Shown: in pieces, positions 42,203-49,746 of the stretch
Layout of the letters: each line of letters begins with the position of its first letter
Numbering within the stretch: the stretch's first letter is position 1
DNA from: Chloroflexota bacterium
GTDB taxonomy: Bacteria > Chloroflexota > Anaerolineae > Aggregatilineales > Phototrophicaceae
Length of the DNA stretch: 64,000 nt
Assembly (NCBI GenBank): GCA_014338005.1
Contig: QUBZ01000009.1
Coordinates: forward strand, 1-64,000
Direction: 5' to 3'
Made by a program: the position numbers and the translations under genes
Notes under the pieces: model-generated
What the model saw: only the letters and a program-made list of their open reading frames with translations
Told to the model about the DNA's origin: nothing
The model's database searches: none

Positions 42203-43399
42203 TCATCCTTCATGTGGGGTCATCCGGTGGAAAAATTGCCGCGCCTGCCGGTAGAGCGCGTGCGCGTTCGCGCCGACCGCCAGCAGCGCGACCATCGGTA
42301 TCGCAATCGAAAACAACTGGTCGCGGAAGTCGAAAAAGATCAGGGGTACAAAACCGCCTGTGTCGGCAAAAAAACTGTCGTAAGTGATGATGATCGGCAC
42401 AAAAGTAAAAACCGCCGTCAGCAGCGCCGCCAGCCAGCCCGGCGGGCGCAGCAGCAGCCGCACGATGAAGCCCCCCGCCAGCCCCGCCCCACCCAGCAGC
42501 AGCGCGTTTAAGTCCTGCGGCGTTAGCGCCAGATTTTCTAGAAACCAGCGGTAGCTGCCCCAGGCCAGCACGCCCAGTAGCAGGCACAACACCACGCGCC
42601 CCGGCGCGCGCGCCGGCAGCCACAGCTGAAGCCCCTGCGGCAGTTCGCCGGTCAGGACGGCCATCGCCCCCAGGCACAGCCCGAACGTCTGCCCCAACGC
42701 GATGGTATAGATGATGCGTACCGGCGTGATAAGCACGTCGCTGCGAAAAGTGGAAAACGCCCAGAAGGCAATCGTCAGCAGCCCACCGGCGAACGCCCAG
42801 GCGAAGCGGTCGAGCATCTGCCGTCGCAGGTCGGCCTGGCGGCTGGCCGCGATATATTCGCGCTGCAAGTCGGTCAGCGGCAGGCCGTCGAGCAGGCTTT
42901 CGGCCTCCTCCAGCGGCTCGCCGCGCAGCAGCAGGCTGTGGCTGTGGCCGTTGTTCTCCCACTCCCTGGCGCGCACCAGCAGCCGGGTATGGCGGCGGAC
43001 GGCTTCCAGATCGGTCTGGAGCGTTTCGACCAGTTCCGACGCACCCCGGTCAAACCGCGCCGGGTCGCTGAAGTCCAGCCATTGAATGTGCGAGATATGC
43101 GGCGGAACGGTCTGGCCGGCAGGCTGCCGGTAGAGGATCGGCACCAGGCGTTTGTTGTTTTTGAGCGCGTAGTTTACTTCCAGCCCGCAGTATTCTGACT
43201 CCAGCGAGTCCGGGCTGATGATGAACAGGACGGTATTGGCGGACTCAATGCCGCTGCGAATTTCCTCCCACCAGTCCGCCCCAAACGGAATATCCTCAAA
43301 ATCCACCCACACATCATAATCACGGTCGGCCAGGGCGATCACCAGCCGCCGGACAAAATCCTTATCCACACGCGAGTAGGAAACGAATACGTCCGACAT
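42203..43399 (-). CDS. TIR-domain protein with C-terminal polytopic membrane region
   Basis: A 398-aa protein. The TIR domain (1-135) opens 'MSDVFVSYSRVDKDFVRRL', with 'WWEEIRSGIESANTVLFIIS' and putative NADase Glu E74 in 'CGLEVNYALKNNKRLVPI'. A linker (about 140-195, 'LLVRAREWENNGHSHSLLLR' then 'TDLQREYIAASRQ') matches the segment that joins TIR or caspase domains to WD40 effectors in cyanobacterial and Chloroflexi proteins. Six membrane helices fill residues about 200-385 in place of an effector. It lies between SDR and acyl-CoA dehydrogenase genes and overlaps the latter. Role unknown; TIR NADases often act in defence by draining NAD. Confidence 0.88.
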   Translation of the reverse strand: MSDVFVSYSRVDKDFVRRLVIALADRDYDVWVDFEDIPFGADWWEEIRSGIESANTVLFIISPDSLESEYCGLEVNYALKNNKRLVPILYRQPAGQTVPPHISHIQWLDFSDPARFDRGASELVETLQTDLEAVRRHTRLLVRAREWENNGHSHSLLLRGEPLEEAESLLDGLPLTDLQREYIAASRQADLRRQMLDRFAWAFAGGLLTIAFWAFSTFRSDVLITPVRIIYTIALGQTFGLCLGAMAVLTGELPQGLQLWLPARAPGRVVLCLLLGVLAWGSYRWFLENLALTPQDLNALLLGGAGLAGGFIVRLLLRPPGWLAALLTAVFTFVPIIITYDSFFADTGGFVPLIFFDFRDQLFSIAIPMVALLAVGANAHALYRQARQFFHRMTPHEG

Positions 43400-43452
43400 T
43401 CGGCGTCTGCGCCCTCAACCTCCATCACTGCCGTTCGAAAAGCCGCGCCGGT

Positions 43453-44274
43453 TCACATGCCGCCCGCGACTTCCAACACCTGCCCGGAGACGTAGTTCGA
43501 CAGCTCGCTGGCGAAAAACAGCAGCGGCCCGGCGGCTTCGTCCGCCGTACCGGGGCGGCCCATCGGGATACCGGCGATGACCGCCTGCCGGATGCGGTCA
43601 GGGATGCCCAGTTTGATGCGCTGCCCTTCGCGTTCGGTGAAGTCGCCCAGTTCGTCCGGCTGCGTCAGGCGCGTTTCGATATACCCGAAGGCGACGGCGT
43701 TCACCTGAATGTTAAAGGCGGCCCACTCTTTCGCCAGCGTGCGCGTCAGCCCGACGATGCCCATCTTGGCCGCCGCGTAGTTGGCCTGGCCGATATTGCC
43801 GCGCGTGCCGGACGTGCTGCTGACGTTGATGATTTTACGCGCCTGGGCCTGGCCGGTTTCGTCCTTTTCTTTTTTGGCGATGTCGCGCATGTAGGGGACG
43901 GCAGCCCGGATGATGCGGAAAGGCGCGGTCAGATGCACGCCAATGATGGCTTCCCACTGTTCGTCGGTCATCTTGTGGATCATACCGTCCCAGGTATAGC
44001 CGGCGTTGTTCACCAGAATATCCAGCCCACCGAAGGTCTGAACGGTCTGCCCGATCAGGTTTTCGATGTCGGCGGCTTTGGTCACGTCGGCGGCGACCGC
44101 CAGCGCCTGGCCGCCCGCCGCTTTGATCGAGCCGGCGGTTTCCTCCGCCGGGACGGGGTCAATGTCGGTCACGACCACCTTCGCGCCGTGCTGGCCGTAC
44201 AGCTTGGCCGCCGCCGCGCCGATGCCGCGCCCGCTGCCGGTGATGAGAGCCACTTTATTTTCGAGTAAGTTCAC
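43453..44274 (-). CDS. SDR-family oxidoreductase (FabG-like)
   Basis: A 273-aa short-chain dehydrogenase. The NAD(P) motif is 'LITGSGRGIGAAAAKLYG', and Asp at the end of strand 2 ('VVVTDIDP') suggests NAD preference. The NNAG motif is 'LVNNAGYTWDGMIH'. The active site is Ser in 'INVSSTSGTRGN' with 'YAAAKMG' (YxxxK). It probably acts on 3-hydroxy- or 3-ketoacyl-CoA within the operon. The start is GTG at 44274. It is preceded by the TetR gene (61 nt) and followed by the TIR gene. Confidence 0.93.
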   Translation of the reverse strand: MNLLENKVALITGSGRGIGAAAAKLYGQHGAKVVVTDIDPVPAEETAGSIKAAGGQALAVAADVTKAADIENLIGQTVQTFGGLDILVNNAGYTWDGMIHKMTDEQWEAIIGVHLTAPFRIIRAAVPYMRDIAKKEKDETGQAQARKIINVSSTSGTRGNIGQANYAAAKMGIVGLTRTLAKEWAAFNIQVNAVAFGYIETRLTQPDELGDFTEREGQRIKLGIPDRIRQAVIAGIPMGRPGTADEAAGPLLFFASELSNYVSGQVLEVAGGM

Positions 44275-44335
44275 AGCCGTTTATCCTTTTCGGTTTTAAT
44301 AAAAACCCGGCACGGGCAGCGCCGCCGCCTGCTTT

Positions 44336-44968
44336 TCAGGCCGGTTGAAGCGCCCGCAAAAACGTATCGGCCATCCGGTCGGCGATTTCGTCCCCGTTCA
44401 GCCGCCCATCCGGGCGATACCAGACGCCGACCCAGTTTTGCGCGCCCAGCAGCGTTTTGACGAAAATCGGCACATCCACCGGGCAGAAAAGGCCGCGTTC
44501 AATGCCTTCCTGAATGACCGCGCGGAAAAGCCGCTCAAATTGGTCACGGCGGGCGATGAAAGCCCGGCGGCGTTCGGCCACCTCGGGGTCGCGGCCATCG
44601 TCCGGCGCGGTTTTCACGCTCACCAGCGACTTGATCTCGAACACCATCGCCGCGCCCACCGCCGTATTATCCGTCAGGCCGGTGACGTGGGCATGAATCA
44701 TCAGGCGCAGTTTATGATCGGCGGGATAATTGGAGGCGGCAATCGGCTCGATCTGGCCGAGGATGTGGTCAATTCCGGCTTCCAGGACGGCCAGAAGCAA
44801 CGCGTCTTTATTACGAAAATGGTGGTACAGGCTGGCCGCCGTCAGGTTAACCTCAGCGGCGATGTCCTTCATGGTGGTGGATTCGTAACCATTGCGCTGC
44901 AATACGTCCGCCGCTGCCAGCAAAATATCTTCTTTATTTACCGATTGGTCAGCAGGTTTGCGCGCCAA
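44336..44968 (-). CDS. TetR-family regulator of the beta-oxidation operon
   Basis: A 210-aa regulator. The helix-turn-helix domain (about 12-58) is 'ILLAAADVLQRNGYESTTMK' then 'DIAAEVNLTAASLYHHFRNK'. The C-terminal domain resembles FadR-type acyl-CoA-responsive TetR proteins (inference from context). The start is TTG with GGAGAGGG about 10 nt upstream. A 22-bp perfect palindrome 26 bp upstream overlaps its promoter, so it very likely represses itself and the six downstream genes until acyl-CoA binds. Confidence 0.92.
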   Translation of the reverse strand: MARKPADQSVNKEDILLAAADVLQRNGYESTTMKDIAAEVNLTAASLYHHFRNKDALLLAVLEAGIDHILGQIEPIAASNYPADHKLRLMIHAHVTGLTDNTAVGAAMVFEIKSLVSVKTAPDDGRDPEVAERRRAFIARRDQFERLFRAVIQEGIERGLFCPVDVPIFVKTLLGAQNWVGVWYRPDGRLNGDEIADRMADTFLRALQPA

Positions 44969-44994
44969 CGAAGGCTGCCCTCTCCGGGTAAAAA

Positions 44995-45016
44995 TAATCT
45001 AATCATGATTAGATTA
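44995..45016. promoter_or_regulatory. 22-bp perfect palindrome, TetR operator
   Basis: The half-site TAATCTAATCA (44995-45005) is followed directly by its exact complement (45006-45016). It overlaps the -10 region of the TetR promoter, a classic place for a repressor. Confidence 0.8.
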
Positions 45017-45040
45017 CCAGGGTTACAAGAGCCTTGTCAA
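45011..45040 (-). promoter_or_regulatory. promoter of the TetR/beta-oxidation operon
   Basis: On the minus strand a consensus TTGACA (45040-45035) lies 18 nt before TAATCT (45016-45011), a weak -10 inside the palindrome. Confidence 0.6.
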
Positions 45041-45156
45041 GCTGCGCTGATCGAAATCTCACGATTGGGTGGGCATTTTGACCGTCTGCTAAACGTGCGA
45101 AAACGCCTAAATCGGCGATAATAAAGTATGGGTCAAAAACACTTTAAAAACATAAT

Positions 45157-45178
45157 GCAAAGGCGCGAAGGCACGAAG
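45157..45178 (+). repeat. GCAAAGGCGCGAAGGCACGAAG word
   Basis: A diverged direct member of the CAAAGGCGC/GAAGGCAC word family seen at 39624-39693, in the 250-nt spacer 45017-45270. That spacer also holds the repeat at 45223-45250. Confidence 0.5.
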
Positions 45179-45222
45179 AAAAGTATCCTTCCCTTTACAT
45201 CTTTACGTTGACTTCTGGTTTT

Positions 45223-45250
45223 CACTGAGAACTCGAAACTCAGAACTCAT
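45223..45250 (+). repeat. degenerate AACTCGGAACT repeat 5' of a start codon
   Basis: CACTGAGAACT, CGAAACT and CAGAACTCAT follow each other and end 20 nt before the GTG at 45271. Same word family and same orientation relative to the gene as at 2899-2929 and 49711-49740. Confidence 0.65.
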
Positions 45251-45270
45251 TTCAGGGGGATGTCGGCAGG

Positions 45271-46836
45271 GTGAAAAAACATCAGATCGGCGCGGGACTG
45301 CTGGCAGCGGGGGCGGCGCTGCTGGGCATGGTAGGCTCTCGCTTCGCGCGGCGGCGGCAGCCGGCGGCGGCTGAAACCCTCCCGCCGGAGCAAAAAGCCG
45401 AAATGCCGGTTTTGGCCGCCGAGCTTCCGGCACAATTGCAACCGGAACGCGTGCGGCCCGTTCTGGCGCGGCTGGCCGCCCTGTCCCCGCTGGCGGCGGC
45501 GCTGGGGCTGGCCGGCTGGACGCTGGCCCAGGCGCAGCTGCTGGAGTCGCGCCAGCCGGTTTTGCCGCTGCTGCTGTATATCGGCGGGCTGGCGCTGCTG
45601 CTGCCCGCGCTGCGATCTTTTCCACTTTCCGCCATCGAAACACGCGGCGAAAACGGTGAAAACAAAGCGGGTTCACCTCCGTTCGCCGCGTCCTGGGGCG
45701 GCGTGTGGGGCATGGCGGCGCTGCTGGTCTTGATGGTCATCGCCACCATGACGCCGGGCTTGTTCCCCAACCCGCCCACGCTGCCCGCCGAAATAACGCA
45801 GCGCGACTCGGCCTTTCTGTTCGAGTATTTGCGGGCGCAAACCCAAGTGGACTGGGGCGCGTTGTTCGCAGTCCTGCTCATCCCGGCCACCTATCTTCTG
45901 GTCAGCCGGTTTGAGGCGGGTATAACGGGCCGATGGGCGGGGTTAAACCTGGCCGGTTTGCTGGCCGCCGGGTTTCTGGTCGTGTCGGGCTGGCCGCTGG
46001 CGCTGGTCAAGACCGGCGACATTTACGCGGCGCTGGCTTTTTTCGCCGCGCTGCTGGTGACGGCGCTGGTGAACGGGTTCACGGCCAGCGCCGCACTCAG
46101 AAATATACCGCTGGCGAGCGTCATAGGCGCGTTCGCGCTGCTGATTCTGGTGACGTGGCTGGTGTCGCCGCTGTTCGGCGCGCTGGCGCTGCTGGTGCCG
46201 GCTTTTAATCTGCTGTACCTGCTGGAAAACCGTTTTTCCCGGCTGCAAGTGGTTCTGGGCGTGGGCGCGGCGCTGGTGCTGGCGCTGCCGTTCTGGCTGG
46301 TGACGGATTCGGCGCTTGCCGCCAACAGCCTATCGCAGACCGCTGATGGCCTCAGCCCGGCGCTGGCGCTGCTCGACTCGCTGGCGGCTTCGCTGCTGCT
46401 GTTCAACCTGACCGGCGACCCGAACCCGCTGCACGGTATTTTCAACCGTCCGGTGCTGTCGCCGCCGCTGGCCGCGCTGTTTGTTTTCGGCCTGCTGGCC
46501 TGGGCGGTTCGGATACGCGGCGCGCGGCGCTGGTCAGGCGGCCTGCCGCTGCTCGCGCTGGTTTTCGGCCTGCTGCCATCGGCGCTGGCAGCTACTTACC
46601 CGGACGCGCAGCGGGCGGCGCTGGCGCTGCCGGCGGCGCTGTTTTTCGCTGCTTACGGCGCGGCCTTCCTCGCTCGGATGCTCGTCCGGCGGCTCGGCAG
46701 CCTGGGCGCGGCGCTGGCGCTGTGGCTGCTGCTGGCGGCGCTGGCGCTCACTGCCGCCGACGCTTACCGGCACTATACGGTGGTTTTTCTGCCCGCCGCC
46801 GAACAGGCCGTCTCCGCGCTGGAAACGCCGCCATGA
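45271..46836 (+). CDS. polytopic membrane protein, possibly degenerate GT39-like
   Basis: A 521-aa, extremely Leu/Ala-rich protein with about 12 predicted helices. The overall layout (long array of helices, 'SAFLFEYLRAQTQVDWGALF' loop, terminal 'HYTVVFLPAAEQAVSALE') recalls GT39-like glycosyltransferases, but the acidic first-loop motif that marks catalysis is not seen. It may be an inactive relative or an unrelated transporter-like protein. The loop at residues about 124-141 is encoded by a palindromic element. The start is GTG at 45271. Confidence 0.65.
   Translation: MKKHQIGAGLLAAGAALLGMVGSRFARRRQPAAAETLPPEQKAEMPVLAAELPAQLQPERVRPVLARLAALSPLAAALGLAGWTLAQAQLLESRQPVLPLLLYIGGLALLLPALRSFPLSAIETRGENGENKAGSPPFAASWGGVWGMAALLVLMVIATMTPGLFPNPPTLPAEITQRDSAFLFEYLRAQTQVDWGALFAVLLIPATYLLVSRFEAGITGRWAGLNLAGLLAAGFLVVSGWPLALVKTGDIYAALAFFAALLVTALVNGFTASAALRNIPLASVIGAFALLILVTWLVSPLFGALALLVPAFNLLYLLENRFSRLQVVLGVGAALVLALPFWLVTDSALAANSLSQTADGLSPALALLDSLAASLLLFNLTGDPNPLHGIFNRPVLSPPLAALFVFGLLAWAVRIRGARRWSGGLPLLALVFGLLPSALAATYPDAQRAALALPAALFFAAYGAAFLARMLVRRLGSLGAALALWLLLAALALTAADAYRHYTVVFLPAAEQAVSALETPP
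45642..45691 (+). repeat. palindromic element inside a membrane-protein gene
   Basis: ACGCGGCGAA (45642-45651) is the exact complement of TTCGCCGCGT (45682-45691), and GGTGAA (45655-45660) of TTCACC (45672-45677). The nested palindrome is in frame and encodes a hydrophilic loop (TRGENGENKAGSPPFAAS) between two membrane helices. Confidence 0.65.
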
Positions 46837-46888
46837 TAGGAATCCGCAAACCGGCGGCGGTAGATTGATGCCAGACCGCTGTTTTCCG

Positions 46889-46917
46889 TTCACAAAGTCC
46901 GTTCAAAAGAGTACAAT
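46889..46917 (+). promoter_or_regulatory. near-consensus sigma70 promoter of the serine cluster
   Basis: TTCACA (46889-46894) and TACAAT (46912-46917) are exactly 17 nt apart, each matching five of six consensus bases, 36 nt before the TTG start of the SerB-like gene. Confidence 0.7.
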
Positions 46918-46952
46918 CGCCCCGTCTGAATGAGTGAGGAGGCCATGCGCCT

Positions 46953-47810
46953 TTGGTCAACGACGTTCGCTGGACGAGTTTTGATCTGATCTTCTTTGAC
47001 TGCGACAGCACCCTCTCCGCCATTGAGGGCATTGACGAACTGGCCCGGTTGAAAGGTAAGGAATGGCGCGTCGGCGTGCTGACCGAAAAAGCCATGAACG
47101 GCGATCTCGACCTGGCCGAAGTGTACGGCAAACGGCTGCGCGCCATCCGTCCCACGCGCGGCCAGCTTAAGGCCATCGAAGAACGCTACTGGGAAACGCT
47201 GGTGCCGGACGCACAGGCCGTCATCGCCGCGCTGCGTTTTTTGGGCAAGCAGGTCTTTATCGTCAGCGGCGGGCTGGCGGAGGCGGTGCGCGGCTTCGGC
47301 AAGCGCCTGGGCGTGCTGCCGGAAAATATTCGCGCCGTCGAACTGGAATATAACGAACTTTCCGGCGACTGGTGGCGTTATTACCAGCCGGATACCCGCG
47401 CCCGCCAGTCCTACCTGGATTATGACGACGGCCCGCTGACTGTTTCCAGCGGCAAAGCGGACATCATCCGGGCGCTGGCGGCGGGCAAACCGGGCCGCCG
47501 CCTGATGATCGGCGACGGCGCTTCTGACTTGGCGGCCCGCGATCAGGTGGATGCATTTGTTGGGTTTGGCGGCGTAGTCTCGCGCGAGAAGGTGCGGAAC
47601 GGCTCGGACATATTTATATCGGCCAGCTCGCTGGCGCCGGTGCTGCCGCTGGCTGCCGGAGCAAGCGGCCTTCATCGCGCCGCTGGGACGCCGCACCAGG
47701 CCGTTTTCGAGCGCGGCATCGCCCTGGCGCTGGACGGCGGCCTGACGATCAGGCGCGACGATTGGCGGCAGTCATTTGAAAATACCTTCAGGAAAAGCAG
47801 CCATGAATGA
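46953..47810 (+). CDS. serB: HAD-family phosphoserine phosphatase-like protein
   Basis: A 285-aa HAD phosphatase. The nucleophile motif is 'FFDCDSTLSAIEGIDELA' (DxDST, as in SerB), with the cap 'LTEKAMNGDLDLAEVYGKRL', motif II 'IVSGGLAEAVRGF' and motif III/IV 'LMIGDGASDLAARDQVDAFV'. It should release serine from phosphoserine. The start is TTG at 46953 with GAGGAGG 10 nt upstream; a nearby ATG is out of frame. Clustered with serA about 2 kb downstream, it supplies the last step of serine synthesis. The C-terminal 60 residues exceed the classical SerB core. Confidence 0.85.
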   Translation: MVNDVRWTSFDLIFFDCDSTLSAIEGIDELARLKGKEWRVGVLTEKAMNGDLDLAEVYGKRLRAIRPTRGQLKAIEERYWETLVPDAQAVIAALRFLGKQVFIVSGGLAEAVRGFGKRLGVLPENIRAVELEYNELSGDWWRYYQPDTRARQSYLDYDDGPLTVSSGKADIIRALAAGKPGRRLMIGDGASDLAARDQVDAFVGFGGVVSREKVRNGSDIFISASSLAPVLPLAAGASGLHRAAGTPHQAVFERGIALALDGGLTIRRDDWRQSFENTFRKSSHE

Positions 47811-48474
47811 CTGGAAAGCGATTATCTTCGACATGGACGGCCTGCTGGTGGATACAGAAGTCGTCTGGACGGAGGCCGAGTCCATGCTGCTGGCGGCGCG
47901 CGGCTTCCAATACGACGAGCAGCACCCGCGCAGCGAGGTATTGGGGCTGCGGCTGGATGAATTTTTCGAGAAGTTGGGCATGATGTTCGGCTTCCAGGAA
48001 GATCATAACCGCCTGTACGACGAACTGCTGAATTATATGGCCGCGCTCGTCCCCGATAAGGTGATTAAAAAACCCGGCGCGGCGGAAATCCTGGACTATG
48101 TTCACCGGCAGGGTATCCCCTGCGCCATCGCTTCCAGTTCGCCGCAGTCGGTCATCGAGGCCGTCGTCGAAGGTGAGGGGTGGGGGCATATCCTCAAGGT
48201 GCGCGTTTCTGCCGAGGCGGTGGCGCGCGGCAAACCCGCGCCCGACGTGTACCTGGAAGCCGCCCGCCGGCTGGATGTTTCGCCCGCCGGCTGCCTGGCG
48301 CTGGAAGATACGCCCGCCGGGGCGCGGGCAGCAGTGGCGGCGGGGTTGACCTGTTTCGCCGTGCCGGACTCGTCCAACCCCTGGCCGGTGTCGTTCGATG
48401 GCATCACGCCGCACATCTTCGACAGCCTGCATGATGTCCTGGCGCGGCTGAATGGCAAAACACAAACCGGATAG
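47803..48474 (+). CDS. HAD-superfamily hydrolase (beta-phosphoglucomutase-like)
   Basis: A 223-aa HAD subfamily IA protein with C1 cap. Motif I is 'IIFDMDGLLVDTE', motif II 'CAIASSSPQSVIEAVV', the Lys 'GKPAPDVYLEAARRL' and motif IV 'ALEDTPAGARAAVAAGLTCF'. It resembles beta-phosphoglucomutase or sugar-phosphate phosphatases. The ATG at 47803 overlaps the SerB-like gene by 8 nt with AGGA 9 nt upstream, so translation is coupled. Confidence 0.9.
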   Translation: MNDWKAIIFDMDGLLVDTEVVWTEAESMLLAARGFQYDEQHPRSEVLGLRLDEFFEKLGMMFGFQEDHNRLYDELLNYMAALVPDKVIKKPGAAEILDYVHRQGIPCAIASSSPQSVIEAVVEGEGWGHILKVRVSAEAVARGKPAPDVYLEAARRLDVSPAGCLALEDTPAGARAAVAAGLTCFAVPDSSNPWPVSFDGITPHIFDSLHDVLARLNGKTQTG

Positions 48475-48551
48475 TATCCCAAACGCCCGGTTCGCCGTCG
48501 TGATTCCGGCGTATGCTGAAAACAGATTTTTTGTGGGCTAAAGGATAAACC

Positions 48552-49667
48552 ATGAGAAAAATCCTGTTTGTTATGCTTGTGGCGCTTGTGGCACTGGCCG
48601 CGCCCGTTTGGGCTGCCGACCAGATCACCTACATCAGCCAGCCGGATGAAATTTACATCTTCCTGAACAACGTGGCCTTCGCGCGGGATACCATCACCCT
48701 GCCCGCCGGCGTGCAGGCGCGAGTGGCGCTGCCACCGAGCATTTTTGACAATACGCTCACCGTGCGCGAGGGCGACCGGCGCGTGCCGGCCTACCGGCTG
48801 CGGCGGGCGGACGGCCAACTGCTGCTGGAATGGACAACCGGCGCAGACACGCGCGAGGTGACGCTCGAATATCTGCTCTCCGGTTTAAGCTGGACGCCGC
48901 GTTATGATATGACGCTCAATGGCGACCCGGCGGAGACGGTGGACTTTTACTTCTATGCCGAGGTGCAGAACACGGCGCTTGCGCTGGACGCCGTACAAAC
49001 GCACCTAATCGCCGGGCGGGTGGATACCTCGCAGCCGGTGGATACGCTGTCGCGGGTGACGGCCAACCAGTATCTGGCCGGTTACGATGAGGCCGCCCCA
49101 TCCGGCGGCGAAGTCGGCGCGGCCACTATCCAGTATATTTACGAGCCGGGGGCGCTGACCGGCGCGGCAGGTGAAACGCTCTACCAGCAGATGCTCCGGG
49201 CGACCCTGCCGGCGCGCCGCGTGCTGCTGTGGAATGCCCAGGCCGACCAGCAGGTGACGGTGATTTATAAGGTTCGCAACCGGGCCGATCTGCCGCTGGC
49301 CGAAGGCATCGTACGTTCCTACCGGGACGGCATTTTCATCGGCAGCGATTTTATCGAAATCACGCCGGTTGGCAGCGAGGGCAGCGTCACAATCGGCAGT
49401 TTACAGGATGTGCGCGTCAACCGCAGCGAGAGCCAGACGGTGCTGACGGGGCTGGGTTACAATTATCAATACCGTGTCGAACTGGAACTGACTAATTTCG
49501 GCCAGCAGCCGGTGACGGTTGAAGTTGTGGACTACCAACGCCCAGACGCGCAAAGCCTGGTTTTTTCTGAAGAACCTTCCCGCGAAACCGGAAACGTCTT
49601 ACGCTGGATGGTCACAATCGAAGCCGGACAGACGGTGACAATCCAGTATTCGTTCAAGACAAAATAA
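48552..49667 (+). CDS. secreted DUF4139-type protein
   Basis: A 371-aa protein with a signal peptide (1-22, 'LVALVALAAPVWAADQ') and a beta-rich mature region. 'VTLEYLLSGLSWTPRYDMTL' and the late 'YRVELELTNFGQQPVTVEVV' match DUF4139 proteins, whose function is unknown. AAAGGA lies 6 nt before the ATG. It sits between the HAD and serA genes and may ride on the same transcript without a shared role. Confidence 0.8.
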   Translation: MRKILFVMLVALVALAAPVWAADQITYISQPDEIYIFLNNVAFARDTITLPAGVQARVALPPSIFDNTLTVREGDRRVPAYRLRRADGQLLLEWTTGADTREVTLEYLLSGLSWTPRYDMTLNGDPAETVDFYFYAEVQNTALALDAVQTHLIAGRVDTSQPVDTLSRVTANQYLAGYDEAAPSGGEVGAATIQYIYEPGALTGAAGETLYQQMLRATLPARRVLLWNAQADQQVTVIYKVRNRADLPLAEGIVRSYRDGIFIGSDFIEITPVGSEGSVTIGSLQDVRVNRSESQTVLTGLGYNYQYRVELELTNFGQQPVTVEVVDYQRPDAQSLVFSEEPSRETGNVLRWMVTIEAGQTVTIQYSFKTK

Positions 49668-49682
49668 CCGTCCGCGGGTGTG

Positions 49683-49704
49683 GGGACGTGCTGCAGCGCG
49701 TCCC
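49683..49704. repeat. near-perfect 22-bp palindrome
   Basis: GGGACGTGCTG (49683-49693) is complementary to CAGCGCGTCCC (49694-49704) except for one position. It lies between the DUF4139 gene and the word repeat before serA. No T-run follows. It resembles GGGGCGCAG-type hairpins such as that at 86-107. Confidence 0.45.
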
Positions 49705-49710
49705 TGCAGC

Positions 49711-49740
49711 TCGAAACTCGGAACTTAGCACTCGGAACTT
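49711..49740 (+). repeat. degenerate AACTCGGAACT repeat 5' of serA
   Basis: TCGAAACTCGGAACTTAG and CACTCGGAACTT follow each other and end 6 nt before the serA ATG at 49747. Same words and same orientation as at 2899-2929 and 45223-45250. No other SD is visible. Confidence 0.7.
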
Positions 49741-49746
49741 ATCTTT

